Below, piece after piece: positions 1 to 7,909 of a stretch of DNA of 30,438 nt. Below the pieces are notes generated by a model. The model saw only the letters and a list, made by a program, of their open reading frames with translations, had not been told where the DNA came from and searched no databases. The first letter of the stretch is position 1. The number at the start of each line of letters is the position of its first letter. A program made the position numbers and the translations under genes. Source of the stretch: Thermoplasmata archaeon (GTDB taxonomy: Archaea > Thermoplasmatota > Thermoplasmata > Thermoplasmatales > Thermoplasmataceae); contig JAJZNS010000034.1 of the NCBI GenBank assembly GCA_021811635.1, positions 1 through 30,438 of the forward strand, given 5' to 3'.

Positions 1-1390
1 AGTCAGCATTGTATGGGGTGCATACTGCAAGGTTGAACCTGAAAGTCTGCCCCTGCATGATCCTCACGGTGTGAGCCATCATTGACATCCTGTGAAGGGA
101 CGGTTGCCTGTTGAACAGGACTATATCCCCTTCCATGAGCTGCCTTTCCACTGTCCAGCCAACCTCTATCCTCTTGCTGTTCTCCTCCGCGTTCTGCGTT
201 GTAACCTTTATCCTTCTGCCATCCGGCCTGATTATGTAGTTGGCCCCGGCACGGTACCTTCCAAACTCATCCCTTGCCTCCGGCCCGACCTTCACGATCT
301 CGCGGATGCTGTCTATATTGAATGGAGTCACAATTACTGGTACAGTAAGTTCCCTTGCAGCCCTCTCCGGCACTCCAACCTCGTTCACGGACAGGAACGG
401 CTCTGGCGAAATCACAGTTCTTGCTGAAAAATTCACCCTCTTCCCGGAAAGGTTGGACCTGAACCTGCCGTCCTTTCCTTTGAGCCTCTGGACAAGTGTC
501 TTGAGCGGTCTTCCGGATCTGTGTCTTGCTGGTGGAATACCGGCGGTCTGGTTATCAAAATACGTTGTGACATGGAACTGGAGCAAATCCCAGAGGTCTT
601 CGATGATTAGCTGCGGAGATCCGTTATCCCTGCTTTCCCTCAACCTCTGGCTGATCCTTATGATGTCGACGAGCTTGTGCGTCAGATCGTCCTCGCTCCT
701 CTCTCCTGTTTCAAGGGTGATAGAGGGCCTCACGTTGATAGGCGGGACCGGGAGTACTGTCAATACCATCCATTCAGGCCTGGCCACCTTGCTGTTCATG
801 CCGAAGAAAATAAGATCGCTATCCGGTATCCTTTCCAGCCTTTCCCTGATCTCCTTGGGGGTTACCTTGATACCTTCCTCACGGAAAGTGGTTGGCTTGT
901 CGAGTATAACTGCCTTCTGTGGTGCGTTGCAGTGCGGGCAGATCTTCCTCATAGCAGCCTCGTCGGTGATCCTCTTGGAAACCAGAGCCAGATTTTCCGG
1001 ATCGGAGGAGGCAAAATCGAAACCCTCCATTCTCTTTCTGTACTTATCAATTTGATCCTGGGTCAGTTTTATCCTGCCGCAGCTGCTGCATGTAGATTCC
1101 AGGAAAGTTTTTATTTCCTTTATGAAGCCCACATGAACAACCGGCATTGCAAGCTCGATATGCCCGAAATGGCCCGGGCATTCGTCCACTTTACCGAAGC
1201 ATGTTGCGCACTTCAGACCAGGCTCGATTACACCCATATGCAGGTCCATCAGGCCGCGTTCTATCGGGTATCCGTCGTCATCGTATGTGTCAGCGGTAAT
1301 AACCTTGATCTGGGACATCTTCCTTATCTCATCGGGCGACAGCAGTGCAAACTGGATGCTGCTTATCCGCTTGGATATTCCCGTAGTCAT
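1..1390 (-). CDS. rpoA1: RNA polymerase subunit A' (partial, 5' part only)
   Basis: N-terminal 463 codons of the large catalytic subunit A' (beta'-like) of archaeal RNA polymerase; the window edge removes the rest. I read it directly because the frame stays open to base 1. Visible are a clamp zinc motif near residues 61-74 (C61, C64, C71, H74), two further CxxC pairs near 97-150 (CSSCG, CPHCN), the conserved RLKGKDGRFRSNLSGKR segment with SARTVISPEP, and RQPSLHRMSMMAH. The reading ends at PYNAD, just before the expected FDGD Mg-binding loop, so the active site itself is not seen. The ATG overlaps the rpoB stop by four bases (ATGA), and GGTGAT lies six bases upstream as a strong ribosome site, so it is translated from the rpoHBA message. 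Identity is secure. Confidence 0.96.
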   Translation of the reverse strand, partial: MTTGISKRISSIQFALLSPDEIRKMSQIKVITADTYDDDGYPIERGLMDLHMGVIEPGLKCATCFGKVDECPGHFGHIELAMPVVHVGFIKEIKTFLESTCSSCGRIKLTQDQIDKYRKRMEGFDFASSDPENLALVSKRITDEAAMRKICPHCNAPQKAVILDKPTTFREEGIKVTPKEIRERLERIPDSDLIFFGMNSKVARPEWMVLTVLPVPPINVRPSITLETGERSEDDLTHKLVDIIRISQRLRESRDNGSPQLIIEDLWDLLQFHVTTYFDNQTAGIPPARHRSGRPLKTLVQRLKGKDGRFRSNLSGKRVNFSARTVISPEPFLSVNEVGVPERAARELTVPVIVTPFNIDSIREIVKVGPEARDEFGRYRAGANYIIRPDGRRIKVTTQNAEENSKRIEVGWTVERQLMEGDIVLFNRQPSLHRMSMMAHTVRIMQGQTFRFNLAVCTPYNAD

Positions 1391-4300
1391 CTCAGATCAC
1401 CCAGTTCAAGTCTCATCATAACACCCATTGTGCTCAACTCGTCTCTCATAAGTTTGAAGGCATAGCTTGTTTCCACGGGGTGTATATTACCCGTGTTCCC
1501 ACATACCGGACACTTTATTGATCCCTTTTTCCTGTCAAAAATGGCCAGATGCCCGCAGGTAGGATTGCCGCATACATACAGGATTGTACCGTCACTCTGG
1601 TCAAGCAGCCTGTCTTTGATCACCATGGCTGCACCATGCGCTATCAGCGTGTCTCTTTCCATTTCTCCAAATCTGAGACCACCCTGTCTCGATCTTCCCT
1701 CGGTTGGTTGCCGCGTGAGAATTTGAACCGGTCCCCTTGACCTGGCGTGGAATTTGCCGGCCACCATGTGATGAAGCTTCTGGTAATAGATCACGCCCGT
1801 GAAAACGTCTGCCTTGAACTTTGTACCAAGAATTCCATCATACATTACTTCAGAAGAAGACCTCCTGAATCCATAGCTGACAAGCGCTTCCCTGAGGGAC
1901 TCTTCCTGGTCACCGCTGAATATTGTTCCATCGATTCTTCCGCCCTTCATCGATGTAACCTTTCCGCCCATCATTTCCAGGATGTGACCAACGGTCATTC
2001 TTGAAGGGATGCCGTGCGGGTTTATGATGATGTCAGGGATTATTCCCTCCTCTGTGAAAGGCATATCTTCCTGCGGCACTATGACTCCAATGACTCCTTT
2101 CTGCCCATGCCTGGAGGCAAACTTGTCACCCAGCTCGGGAACCCGATCGCTCCTTACCCTGATCTTCACCACCCTGCTGTTGCTCTCCGAAACCGTAAGT
2201 ATCACGTTGTCGACGAAGCCCTTTTCATTGGGCCTGATTGTTATGGATGATTCCCTTCTCCTCTGCGGGCCGAGCTTTTCCGCTCCTTCCTCGAGGAATC
2301 TTGGCGGTGAGGTTTTACCCACAAGAACATCTGATCCCTCAACGTACGATTCTGGGAATATAATTCCGTTTTCATCCAGGTTCTTGTAGAACTCTTCAGC
2401 CCTTGCACCAAGTACGTCGTGGGTGGGAATCTCAAACCTGTCTTCCTGTCCACCCGGATATCTGCGCTCTTCCGCAGTGTAAGTCCTGAAAAACGAGCTG
2501 CGACCCATGCCACGCTCAATTGCAGCTCTGTTCACTACGATGGCGTCCTGTATGTTGTAACCCTCATATGATAGAATGGCCACGACAAGGTTCTGGCCAG
2601 CGGGTTTTCTGTCATAATTGATATAATCCATCACCTTCGTTGTTACAAGAGGTATCTGCGGATAGTGCAGGAAATGCCCCCTGGTGTCGGACCGTATTCT
2701 GAAATTGGAGGATGACAGCCCTATGGACTGTTTGGTCATGGCCGCGGCCATTGTAATCCTCGGGGATGAATTATGCTCCGGATAAGGAGTCACGGATGCC
2801 GTGACCCCCAGCAGCAGGTAAGGATCTATCTCAAGGTGGGTATGATCGGGGCTCAGCAGGCTGTTCACCTGCATTACATTCTTGCACTTCTCGCATCTCA
2901 CCTTGAATTCCTTCGGAGAATTCCCTTCCTCTCCAAGATCGACCCATGTGGCCTGGCTCCTAGAAAGGAACTGCCCGCACTTTGTACACTTCTCGGGGTG
3001 CTCATAAGCGTATACCGAGATCAGCAGGTTTTCCTCCTCCTCGGCGTCAATCCATTCCAGTTTCCCTTCCCGCGTGAGATCTGAGATCGTCTTCTCGCCG
3101 GTATCCAGCATTCTCAGATCCTTGGATGTGAGAACGGTATTCCCTGAGTTAAGCACAATAAGCGGCCTCCTGATCCTTCCACGGTCGCAGTTGACGACAA
3201 GTTCATCAGTATCCTCATCGTGCCTCAGGTTGACTTCATCTGAAAGCATACCCTTTCTCCTGAGTTCCCGCATGCTTCTTGTGAGGGTCTTGAGATCCTT
3301 ATGGTAGCCTATGAGGTCTCCGTTCAGGTAGACCCTGCCGTTAACGGATTTCCCAATTCTTTCTTCAACATTGTTCTTTGCGAGTGATTCAAGAACAGGT
3401 GCCTCATCCACCCCTTCTGTCACGTTAATTATAAGTGTCGCATTCTTTACGAGACCACAGTTCTGCCCCTCGGGAGTTTCGTTCGGGCATATCCTCCCCC
3501 ACTGTGTTGGGTGAAGGTCCCTGGCCTCGAAATGTGGCTGCGATCTGGTCAGTGGGGATATTATCCTCCTCAGGTGGCTCAAAGTGCTAACGTTGGAAAC
3601 CCTGTCAAGAAGCTGGGAAATGCCGGTTCTTCCACCAGACCAGTTGCCGGTAGACATGGCATGCAGCAGTTTCTGTGTAAGAAGGTCCTGCCTGACTGCA
3701 GGCTTCAGCTTAATGCCTTTCCTTCTGTTGTAGGTCCTCTCCAGTTGGTATTTCAGATCTTTCATTACTGATTGAAATGCCCCGCGGAATATCTCATCAA
3801 GGAGATCACCAGACAATTTTATTCTCTTATTTGCAAGATGGTCCTTGTCGTCCTCTTTTCTCATTCCCAAGGCAAGTTCAAGAAGGGCTCTTGCCATTCT
3901 TCCAAGGTAAATTGCCTTCTTGTATCTTTCCTCCTCGGAATCGCCAAGATGCGGCAGCAGTGACTTATCCAGCATCTGAGAGATCTTCTTCTCCCTGTAT
4001 TCCTTCGCCTGTCCTGATGCAAACCTCTTTTCGAGGTAAATTATCGAATCCTCAGTGTTGTTGATACCGTTTGGTGGGAGTATCTTTGGATTCTTTGCCT
4101 CCTCGATGTTCGCATAAATAATAGGCTCCATCCTTGTGGAAGAAAGTATGGCATCGTGAATTTCCGAGTCTTTTTCCATGCCCAGTGCTTTCATCAGTAT
4201 TGCCAGAGGGATTGTGCCAGCAACGCTTGGGATTGTTACGTTTATGATTCCGTCGTTTCCCTTTTCCATAGAGGTGAGTGCCCTGAATCCGCCCCTCTGT

Positions 4301-4986
4301 GAGAACACCTTTGCCACTTCCACCATGCTCTCATACTTCTCCTCGGATTCTACGAGTATTCTGTTTGGTGCCAGATCTTCCAGCGAAACTATTGCACGTT
4401 CGGAACCCCCTATGATAAAGTAACCTCCAGGATCGCTTGGATCTTCCCCAACATACTGGAGCTTTTCCTCCCGCGTACCACTGACTGGCCCGTTGTTCTT
4501 CTCGATGTACTGGTCAAGGGAAGGACCGCTGAGGGTGCATATCTTTGACCTGACCATGACCGGCAATTCTCCGATTCTTATGGTCTCCGAGTCCCTTTCC
4601 ACCCCGTCCTCAATGATTTTAACCTTGAGGTTGATGGGCGCAAGATAATTCAGATCCCTGAGCCTCGCCTCGTTCGGGGTGATCTGGTTTGCGGCACCGG
4701 AGGCTTCCTTGATCTCGGGCTTTTCCACCCATATGGTCGGGCCGGAAAGTTTTCCGTTTCTGTCTTTTGTTCTCCCGTATACGATTCTTATTTCCTTGCC
4801 GTTTGTCTTCGATTTGTCAAGGAGGATGATCCCTGCCTCGTCTTCATCAGAGATCTTGGTTTCGTCAACAATCTGCTGCATTATGCTGTTGGGATTGTCC
4901 TTCGTCGAGACAAAATAATTCATCGATTCTATCTGGTGGTTCACTACCCCCTTGGATCTGAAAAATGCGTCAATAATTTCCTTCAT
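1387..4986 (-). CDS. rpoB: RNA polymerase subunit B (unsplit)
   Basis: Second-largest catalytic subunit of archaeal RNA polymerase, 1199 residues, so B'' and B' are fused, as opposed to the split form of methanogens and halophiles. The lobe and fork regions come first. A zinc motif (CTKCGQFLSRSQ, then CEKC) lies near residues 662-695. The active-site segment GDKFASRHGQKG lies near 950-962, and NPHGIPSRMTVGH with EMMGGK near 987-1009. A C-terminal zinc ribbon (CGNPTCGHLAIF and CPVCG) lies near 1135-1160 and packs on the clamp in this family. Both gene boundaries are ATGA overlaps, with rpoH before and rpoA1 after, which indicates tight translational coupling. No frameshift or missing motif was seen. 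Confidence 0.98.
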   Translation of the reverse strand: MKEIIDAFFRSKGVVNHQIESMNYFVSTKDNPNSIMQQIVDETKISDEDEAGIILLDKSKTNGKEIRIVYGRTKDRNGKLSGPTIWVEKPEIKEASGAANQITPNEARLRDLNYLAPINLKVKIIEDGVERDSETIRIGELPVMVRSKICTLSGPSLDQYIEKNNGPVSGTREEKLQYVGEDPSDPGGYFIIGGSERAIVSLEDLAPNRILVESEEKYESMVEVAKVFSQRGGFRALTSMEKGNDGIINVTIPSVAGTIPLAILMKALGMEKDSEIHDAILSSTRMEPIIYANIEEAKNPKILPPNGINNTEDSIIYLEKRFASGQAKEYREKKISQMLDKSLLPHLGDSEEERYKKAIYLGRMARALLELALGMRKEDDKDHLANKRIKLSGDLLDEIFRGAFQSVMKDLKYQLERTYNRRKGIKLKPAVRQDLLTQKLLHAMSTGNWSGGRTGISQLLDRVSNVSTLSHLRRIISPLTRSQPHFEARDLHPTQWGRICPNETPEGQNCGLVKNATLIINVTEGVDEAPVLESLAKNNVEERIGKSVNGRVYLNGDLIGYHKDLKTLTRSMRELRRKGMLSDEVNLRHDEDTDELVVNCDRGRIRRPLIVLNSGNTVLTSKDLRMLDTGEKTISDLTREGKLEWIDAEEEENLLISVYAYEHPEKCTKCGQFLSRSQATWVDLGEEGNSPKEFKVRCEKCKNVMQVNSLLSPDHTHLEIDPYLLLGVTASVTPYPEHNSSPRITMAAAMTKQSIGLSSSNFRIRSDTRGHFLHYPQIPLVTTKVMDYINYDRKPAGQNLVVAILSYEGYNIQDAIVVNRAAIERGMGRSSFFRTYTAEERRYPGGQEDRFEIPTHDVLGARAEEFYKNLDENGIIFPESYVEGSDVLVGKTSPPRFLEEGAEKLGPQRRRESSITIRPNEKGFVDNVILTVSESNSRVVKIRVRSDRVPELGDKFASRHGQKGVIGVIVPQEDMPFTEEGIIPDIIINPHGIPSRMTVGHILEMMGGKVTSMKGGRIDGTIFSGDQEESLREALVSYGFRRSSSEVMYDGILGTKFKADVFTGVIYYQKLHHMVAGKFHARSRGPVQILTRQPTEGRSRQGGLRFGEMERDTLIAHGAAMVIKDRLLDQSDGTILYVCGNPTCGHLAIFDRKKGSIKCPVCGNTGNIHPVETSYAFKLMRDELSTMGVMMRLELGDLR

Positions 4987-5246
4987 TTGAAAAGACCGCC
5001 TTCCACTACCCGGTAATAGACGGAGATTCCTGCGGTTGGGCTCTTTCTGATAATTTTTATGATTGTGTCGTCCTCTATCGGACCGTTTATCTCCTCCAAA
5101 GCCTTAATTGCAGGGTCATTTCTATTAATTCTGGGTAACAAGTCTTTCTTAATATTCAATTCCCTTAAAACTCTTTCCTCTTCCTCTTTACCGACGATAT
5201 GATGTTCTGGCACCATATCGTGTTTCAGTACGTTTATTTTTGCCAT
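4983..5246 (-). CDS. rpoH: RNA polymerase subunit H
   Basis: Small RNA polymerase subunit H (eukaryotic Rpb5 C-terminal homologue), 87 residues, near the family size of about 80. It binds the jaw of the enzyme next to A''. Typical features are LKHDMVPEHHIV at the N terminus, then LPRINRNDPAIKAL and the C-terminal KIIRKSPTAG with YYRVV. The ATG is preceded by GGGGTGG five bases upstream. The stop overlaps the rpoB start (ATGA). Only 13 bases separate this ATG from the end of the tRNA-Lys gene upstream, so there is no room for a separate promoter and the gene is probably transcribed through the tRNA. Confidence 0.96.
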   Translation of the reverse strand: MAKINVLKHDMVPEHHIVGKEEEERVLRELNIKKDLLPRINRNDPAIKALEEINGPIEDDTIIKIIRKSPTAGISVYYRVVEGGLFK

Positions 5247-5259
5247 CTTACCACCCCTG

Positions 5260-5333
5260 CGGGCCCGGGGGGATTCGGACCCCCGACCACCTGGTTAAAA
5301 GCCAGATGCTCTACCTAGCTGAGCTACGGGCCC
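5260..5333 (-). tRNA. tRNA-Lys (anticodon UUU)
   Basis: A 74-base cloverleaf. The acceptor stem is GGGCCCG paired with CGGGCCC, with discriminator G. The D arm reads GCTCAGCTAGGTAGAGC, the anticodon loop is CTTTTAA within a TCTGG/CCAGG stem (one U-G pair), and the T arm reads GGGGG TCCGAAT CCCCC. The anticodon is UUU, for lysine codons. The 3' CCA is not encoded and must be added. No intron is visible at the usual position 37/38. A TATA-like element about 35 bases upstream (5364-5373) fits a start roughly nine bases before the mature 5' end. The gene is followed 13 bases later by rpoH. Confidence 0.97.
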
Positions 5334-5363
5334 AAGCAACCAGAGCACGCCGATATTTTGTTT

Positions 5364-5373
5364 CAATATAAAG
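5364..5373. promoter_or_regulatory. TATA element in the tRNA-Lys / mtnA divergent gap
   Basis: The only clear TATA-like element in the 74 bases between the divergent tRNA-Lys and mtnA genes. On the minus strand it reads CTTTATATTG, and a start about 26 bases on would fall near 5342, nine bases before the mature tRNA. On the plus strand it reads CAATATAAAG, and a start near 5394 would give mtnA a leader of about 14 bases. It is nearly symmetric, so it may serve both directions. Assigned by position and composition only. Confidence 0.6.
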
Positions 5374-5407
5374 ATTCTTTTGACTTTCGAAAAGAAAAAC
5401 TAGTTTT

Positions 5408-6451
5408 ATGGTAAATGAATCAAGTAACATGAATGGAGAGACCGGGGAGAAACTCAGGAGGCTGAGGGCAGTATGGTTTGAAAACAATGAAGTTGTAATG
5501 ATAGACCAGAGACTGCTTCCAGGAAAGGTTGAATTTTTCAGGGCCAGAAATACTGAGGACATTGCGCATGCAATAAAGGATATGGTGGTGAGAGGTGCGC
5601 CCGCAATAGGAATTGCTGCTGCCTGGGGCCTAGCGCTTGCGAAGAAAAACGGAGAGGACATGGAAGAGGCCACCAGAATAATTGGCGGCACAAGACCAAC
5701 TGCATATGATCTTTTCAGGGCAATTAAATTCATGATTGCAAACGGTTTTTCACTTGATGCAGCAAGAAGGTACCAGCAGGAGATAACCAACCGCTGCAGG
5801 AAAATCGGCGAGTATGGAAATGAACTAATTCCTTCCCCGGCTCAGATCCTCACGCACTGTAATGCAGGAGCACTCGCGGTAACAGAGTGGGGAACGGCTC
5901 TCGCCCCGCTCAGAATTGCTTCCCAGCAGGGAAAGAAGATATTCGTCTTTGTAGACGAGACACGCCCTAGATTGCAGGGATCCAGACTCACCGCATGGGA
6001 ATTGCAGAATGAGGGAATTCCCTACGCTGTCATTGCAGATAATGCCGCCGGCCATTTTATGCACACCGGCCAGGTGAATCTTGCCATCGTAGGCGCCGAC
6101 AGGATTGCCGCAAACGGGGACTTTGCCAACAAGATCGGGACATATGAGAAGGCCGTGGTGGCACACGAGAATGGAGTGGCATTCTACGTAGCAGCTCCGG
6201 TCAGCACGTTTGATTTCACCATCAGTTCCGGTGAGGATATCCCCATAGAGGAGAGATCCGAAGATGAGGTCTTATCCCTGGGCGGAGAGAGGCTGGCACC
6301 TGAGAAAAGCAGGGCAAAAAATCCGGCATTCGACGTGACCCCTGCAAAATATGTATCTGCATTTATAACAGAATACGGCATATTCAAACCGTCGGAACTG
6401 AAGAAGTTGAGGGCGATGATCCAGAAGGATCTCTTCATGAGGGAGGACTAG
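5408..6451 (+). CDS. mtnA: Methylthioribose-1-phosphate isomerase (eIF2B-like family)
   Basis: Converts 5-methylthioribose 1-phosphate to methylthioribulose 1-phosphate in methionine salvage; cytosolic. It is 347 residues, the usual size. Motifs seen: RGAPAIG (62-68), the catalytic cysteine in THCNAGALA (C151), DETRPRLQGSRLTAWEL (183-199) and the catalytic aspartate in VGADRIAANGD (D231). These match the Cys/Asp pair known from bacterial MtnA. The related archaeal ribose-1,5-bisphosphate isomerase and aIF2B-like proteins share the fold, so AMP salvage is the main alternative, but the length and motifs favour MtnA, and mtnP and speE in the same window support this. A second ATG eight codons in (5429) is possible. 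The 3' end overlaps trpS by four bases, tail to tail. Confidence 0.9.
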   Translation: MVNESSNMNGETGEKLRRLRAVWFENNEVVMIDQRLLPGKVEFFRARNTEDIAHAIKDMVVRGAPAIGIAAAWGLALAKKNGEDMEEATRIIGGTRPTAYDLFRAIKFMIANGFSLDAARRYQQEITNRCRKIGEYGNELIPSPAQILTHCNAGALAVTEWGTALAPLRIASQQGKKIFVFVDETRPRLQGSRLTAWELQNEGIPYAVIADNAAGHFMHTGQVNLAIVGADRIAANGDFANKIGTYEKAVVAHENGVAFYVAAPVSTFDFTISSGEDIPIEERSEDEVLSLGGERLAPEKSRAKNPAFDVTPAKYVSAFITEYGIFKPSELKKLRAMIQKDLFMRED

Positions 6452-7587
6452 ATGGAATATTTTTCGCACAGGGACACAATGTCAGTTTCATCGTTCTTGA
6501 TGATGACACTGTCAATCTGACCATAGGTAACCCTGTCGAATGCCTTCCTGAACTTTTCCAGTCTTTCCTCCAGCTTTTCATAGAGCAGGGTTTTCATTTC
6601 TCCGCTCAGTATTTTTCCCGATCTGTATTCATTCGCAATGCGTTCGGCTTCATCAGGGGGAAGGAAGAAATACTTGAGGTAGGTAAACGGGATGTCCACA
6701 TCCGGGTCTCCCCCGATCCTCCTGTGTTCCTCAATGGACGCCTGACCGCCGCTGAAGGCATTCATTATCTTTTTCCTTGTTTCCTTATCGCTGTCAAGCA
6801 GGTAGATTGCATTGTTCTTGCTCTTTGACATCTTGCTCCCGTCTATGCCGGGCAGGAAAAGTGAGTGAATCACCGATGGTTTCCTGTATCCAAGCAGTTC
6901 AGCCACATCACGGCAAATTCTGAGGTGCGGATCTTCGTCTGGCCCGATTGGCACCAGCACATTGGGTATCCCGAAGAGGTTCGGGAAGACTACGTGGGCA
7001 GCCTGAACTGCTGGATAGAAGTGCATTCCAATGTTCTTATCCGGGGTGTATCCGTAAGTCGCTTTGACAGTGGAAAGCGTGACCCTTCTGGATATGGAAA
7101 ATGCAAGGTTGTATATCTGCGGATAAAGCTGGTCTATAATTACCACTGTCATTGCGGGATCGAATCCCAAAGCCAGAATGCTCTTCGTTAGTGAGAGGGA
7201 TTTTCTTAGCCCTTCCTCCTGTGTCTCTATCTTCCCAGTAACGTAACTTTCATCGTCAGACATGGGTATGAAGACCCTGGATCCATACTTCCTCTGGAAG
7301 AAAAGGTTTGTATCGAAAACAGAAAGATGAGCAATGTGCATAGAGGAGCTCGGGTTAAGCCCTGATACAATTGCAGTTTTTTCGCCCCTTTTTATTGCTC
7401 TAAGGAAGTCACCGAGATTCCTGTGCGAGAATATCAATCCGTTGGAGAAAGTGTAAAAGTCCGGGAGCTTTTCCACATTGGAAATGTACTCTGCACCAAA
7501 CTGATCCACCAGTTTCCGATTCTCCTCGTAGAGGCCCTTCACCCCTTCCCTGTTAATTTCATCCTTTGAAGAATCTGGTTTTTTCAA
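6448..7587 (-). CDS. trpS: Tryptophanyl-tRNA synthetase
   Basis: Class I aminoacyl-tRNA synthetase charging tRNA-Trp, archaeal/eukaryotic type, 379 residues. The HIGH-like motif is SSSMHIAH (81-88) and the KMSKS motif is SKMSKSKNN (251-259). ISRRVTLSTVKATYGY and the later AFSGGQAS with EEHRRIGG are typical of the archaeal branch. The chosen start is TTG at 7587; there is no ATG before the HIGH motif, and GGAGGT lies about 12 bases upstream. The gene begins only 31 bases after the end of the 5S rRNA on the same strand, so it may be expressed by readthrough from the 5S promoter. Start uncertain by a few codons, identity firm. Confidence 0.95.
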   Translation of the reverse strand: MKKPDSSKDEINREGVKGLYEENRKLVDQFGAEYISNVEKLPDFYTFSNGLIFSHRNLGDFLRAIKRGEKTAIVSGLNPSSSMHIAHLSVFDTNLFFQRKYGSRVFIPMSDDESYVTGKIETQEEGLRKSLSLTKSILALGFDPAMTVVIIDQLYPQIYNLAFSISRRVTLSTVKATYGYTPDKNIGMHFYPAVQAAHVVFPNLFGIPNVLVPIGPDEDPHLRICRDVAELLGYRKPSVIHSLFLPGIDGSKMSKSKNNAIYLLDSDKETRKKIMNAFSGGQASIEEHRRIGGDPDVDIPFTYLKYFFLPPDEAERIANEYRSGKILSGEMKTLLYEKLEERLEKFRKAFDRVTYGQIDSVIIKNDETDIVSLCEKYSI

Positions 7588-7618
7588 CTTTGGGATCGAA
7601 CCTCCAAGAAACGTGAGT

Positions 7619-7739
7619 GGCGACAGCGATCTACATTTCCCGTCCCCTCGCGGAAGACAGTACGCGTGCAGAACACAGTGGGCTTCACCGTTGGGTTCGG
7701 AATGAGACCAGGTGTATTTCCACTGTTGTGGCCGTCACC
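7619..7739 (-). rRNA. rrf: 5S ribosomal RNA
   Basis: A 121-base 5S rRNA. Read on the minus strand it opens GGTGACGGCC, contains the conserved CATTCCGAACCCAACGGTGAAGCC region in the loop B-helix III part, and closes with GCTGTCGCC. The two ends pair over eight bases (GGTGACGG with CTGTCGCC allowing G-U) to form helix I, which fixes the boundaries within a base or two. No 16S or 23S gene lies nearby, and the gene has its own TATA element ending about 18 bases upstream. Unlinked rRNA genes are known from Thermoplasma. Confidence 0.95.
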
Positions 7740-7756
7740 GCGCTGCAATCTAAAAC

Positions 7757-7768
7757 ACATATATAATC
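7757..7768 (-). promoter_or_regulatory. TATA element of the 5S rRNA gene
   Basis: GATTATATATGT on the minus strand, centred about 24 bases before the mature 5S 5' end. The predicted start falls almost exactly at 7739, so the 5S could be made with little or no 5' processing. Confidence 0.75.
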
Positions 7769-7879
7769 CTTCACTGGACTAAGAGACGATGAATATTCAA
7801 TTAAGCCGGATCATGTCCACATTTATTTTCGACGATTATTTCAACTGAAGTGACATTTCTCCGATGTTGACGGCAAAGA

Positions 7880-7889
7880 CATATATATA
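7880..7889 (+). promoter_or_regulatory. TATA element of the P-loop ATPase gene
   Basis: CATATATATA centred 25 bases before the ATG at 7910. The predicted transcription start coincides with the start codon, implying a leaderless mRNA. Confidence 0.7.
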
Positions 7890-7909
7890 GCATTAACGAT
7901 TTAACCCTG

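Noticed and set aside
240..1055. Plus-strand open frame of 271 codons (and others at 92-427, 677-1465)
   Set aside because: Antisense shadows of rpoA1, whose minus-strand reading has conserved RNA polymerase motifs throughout.
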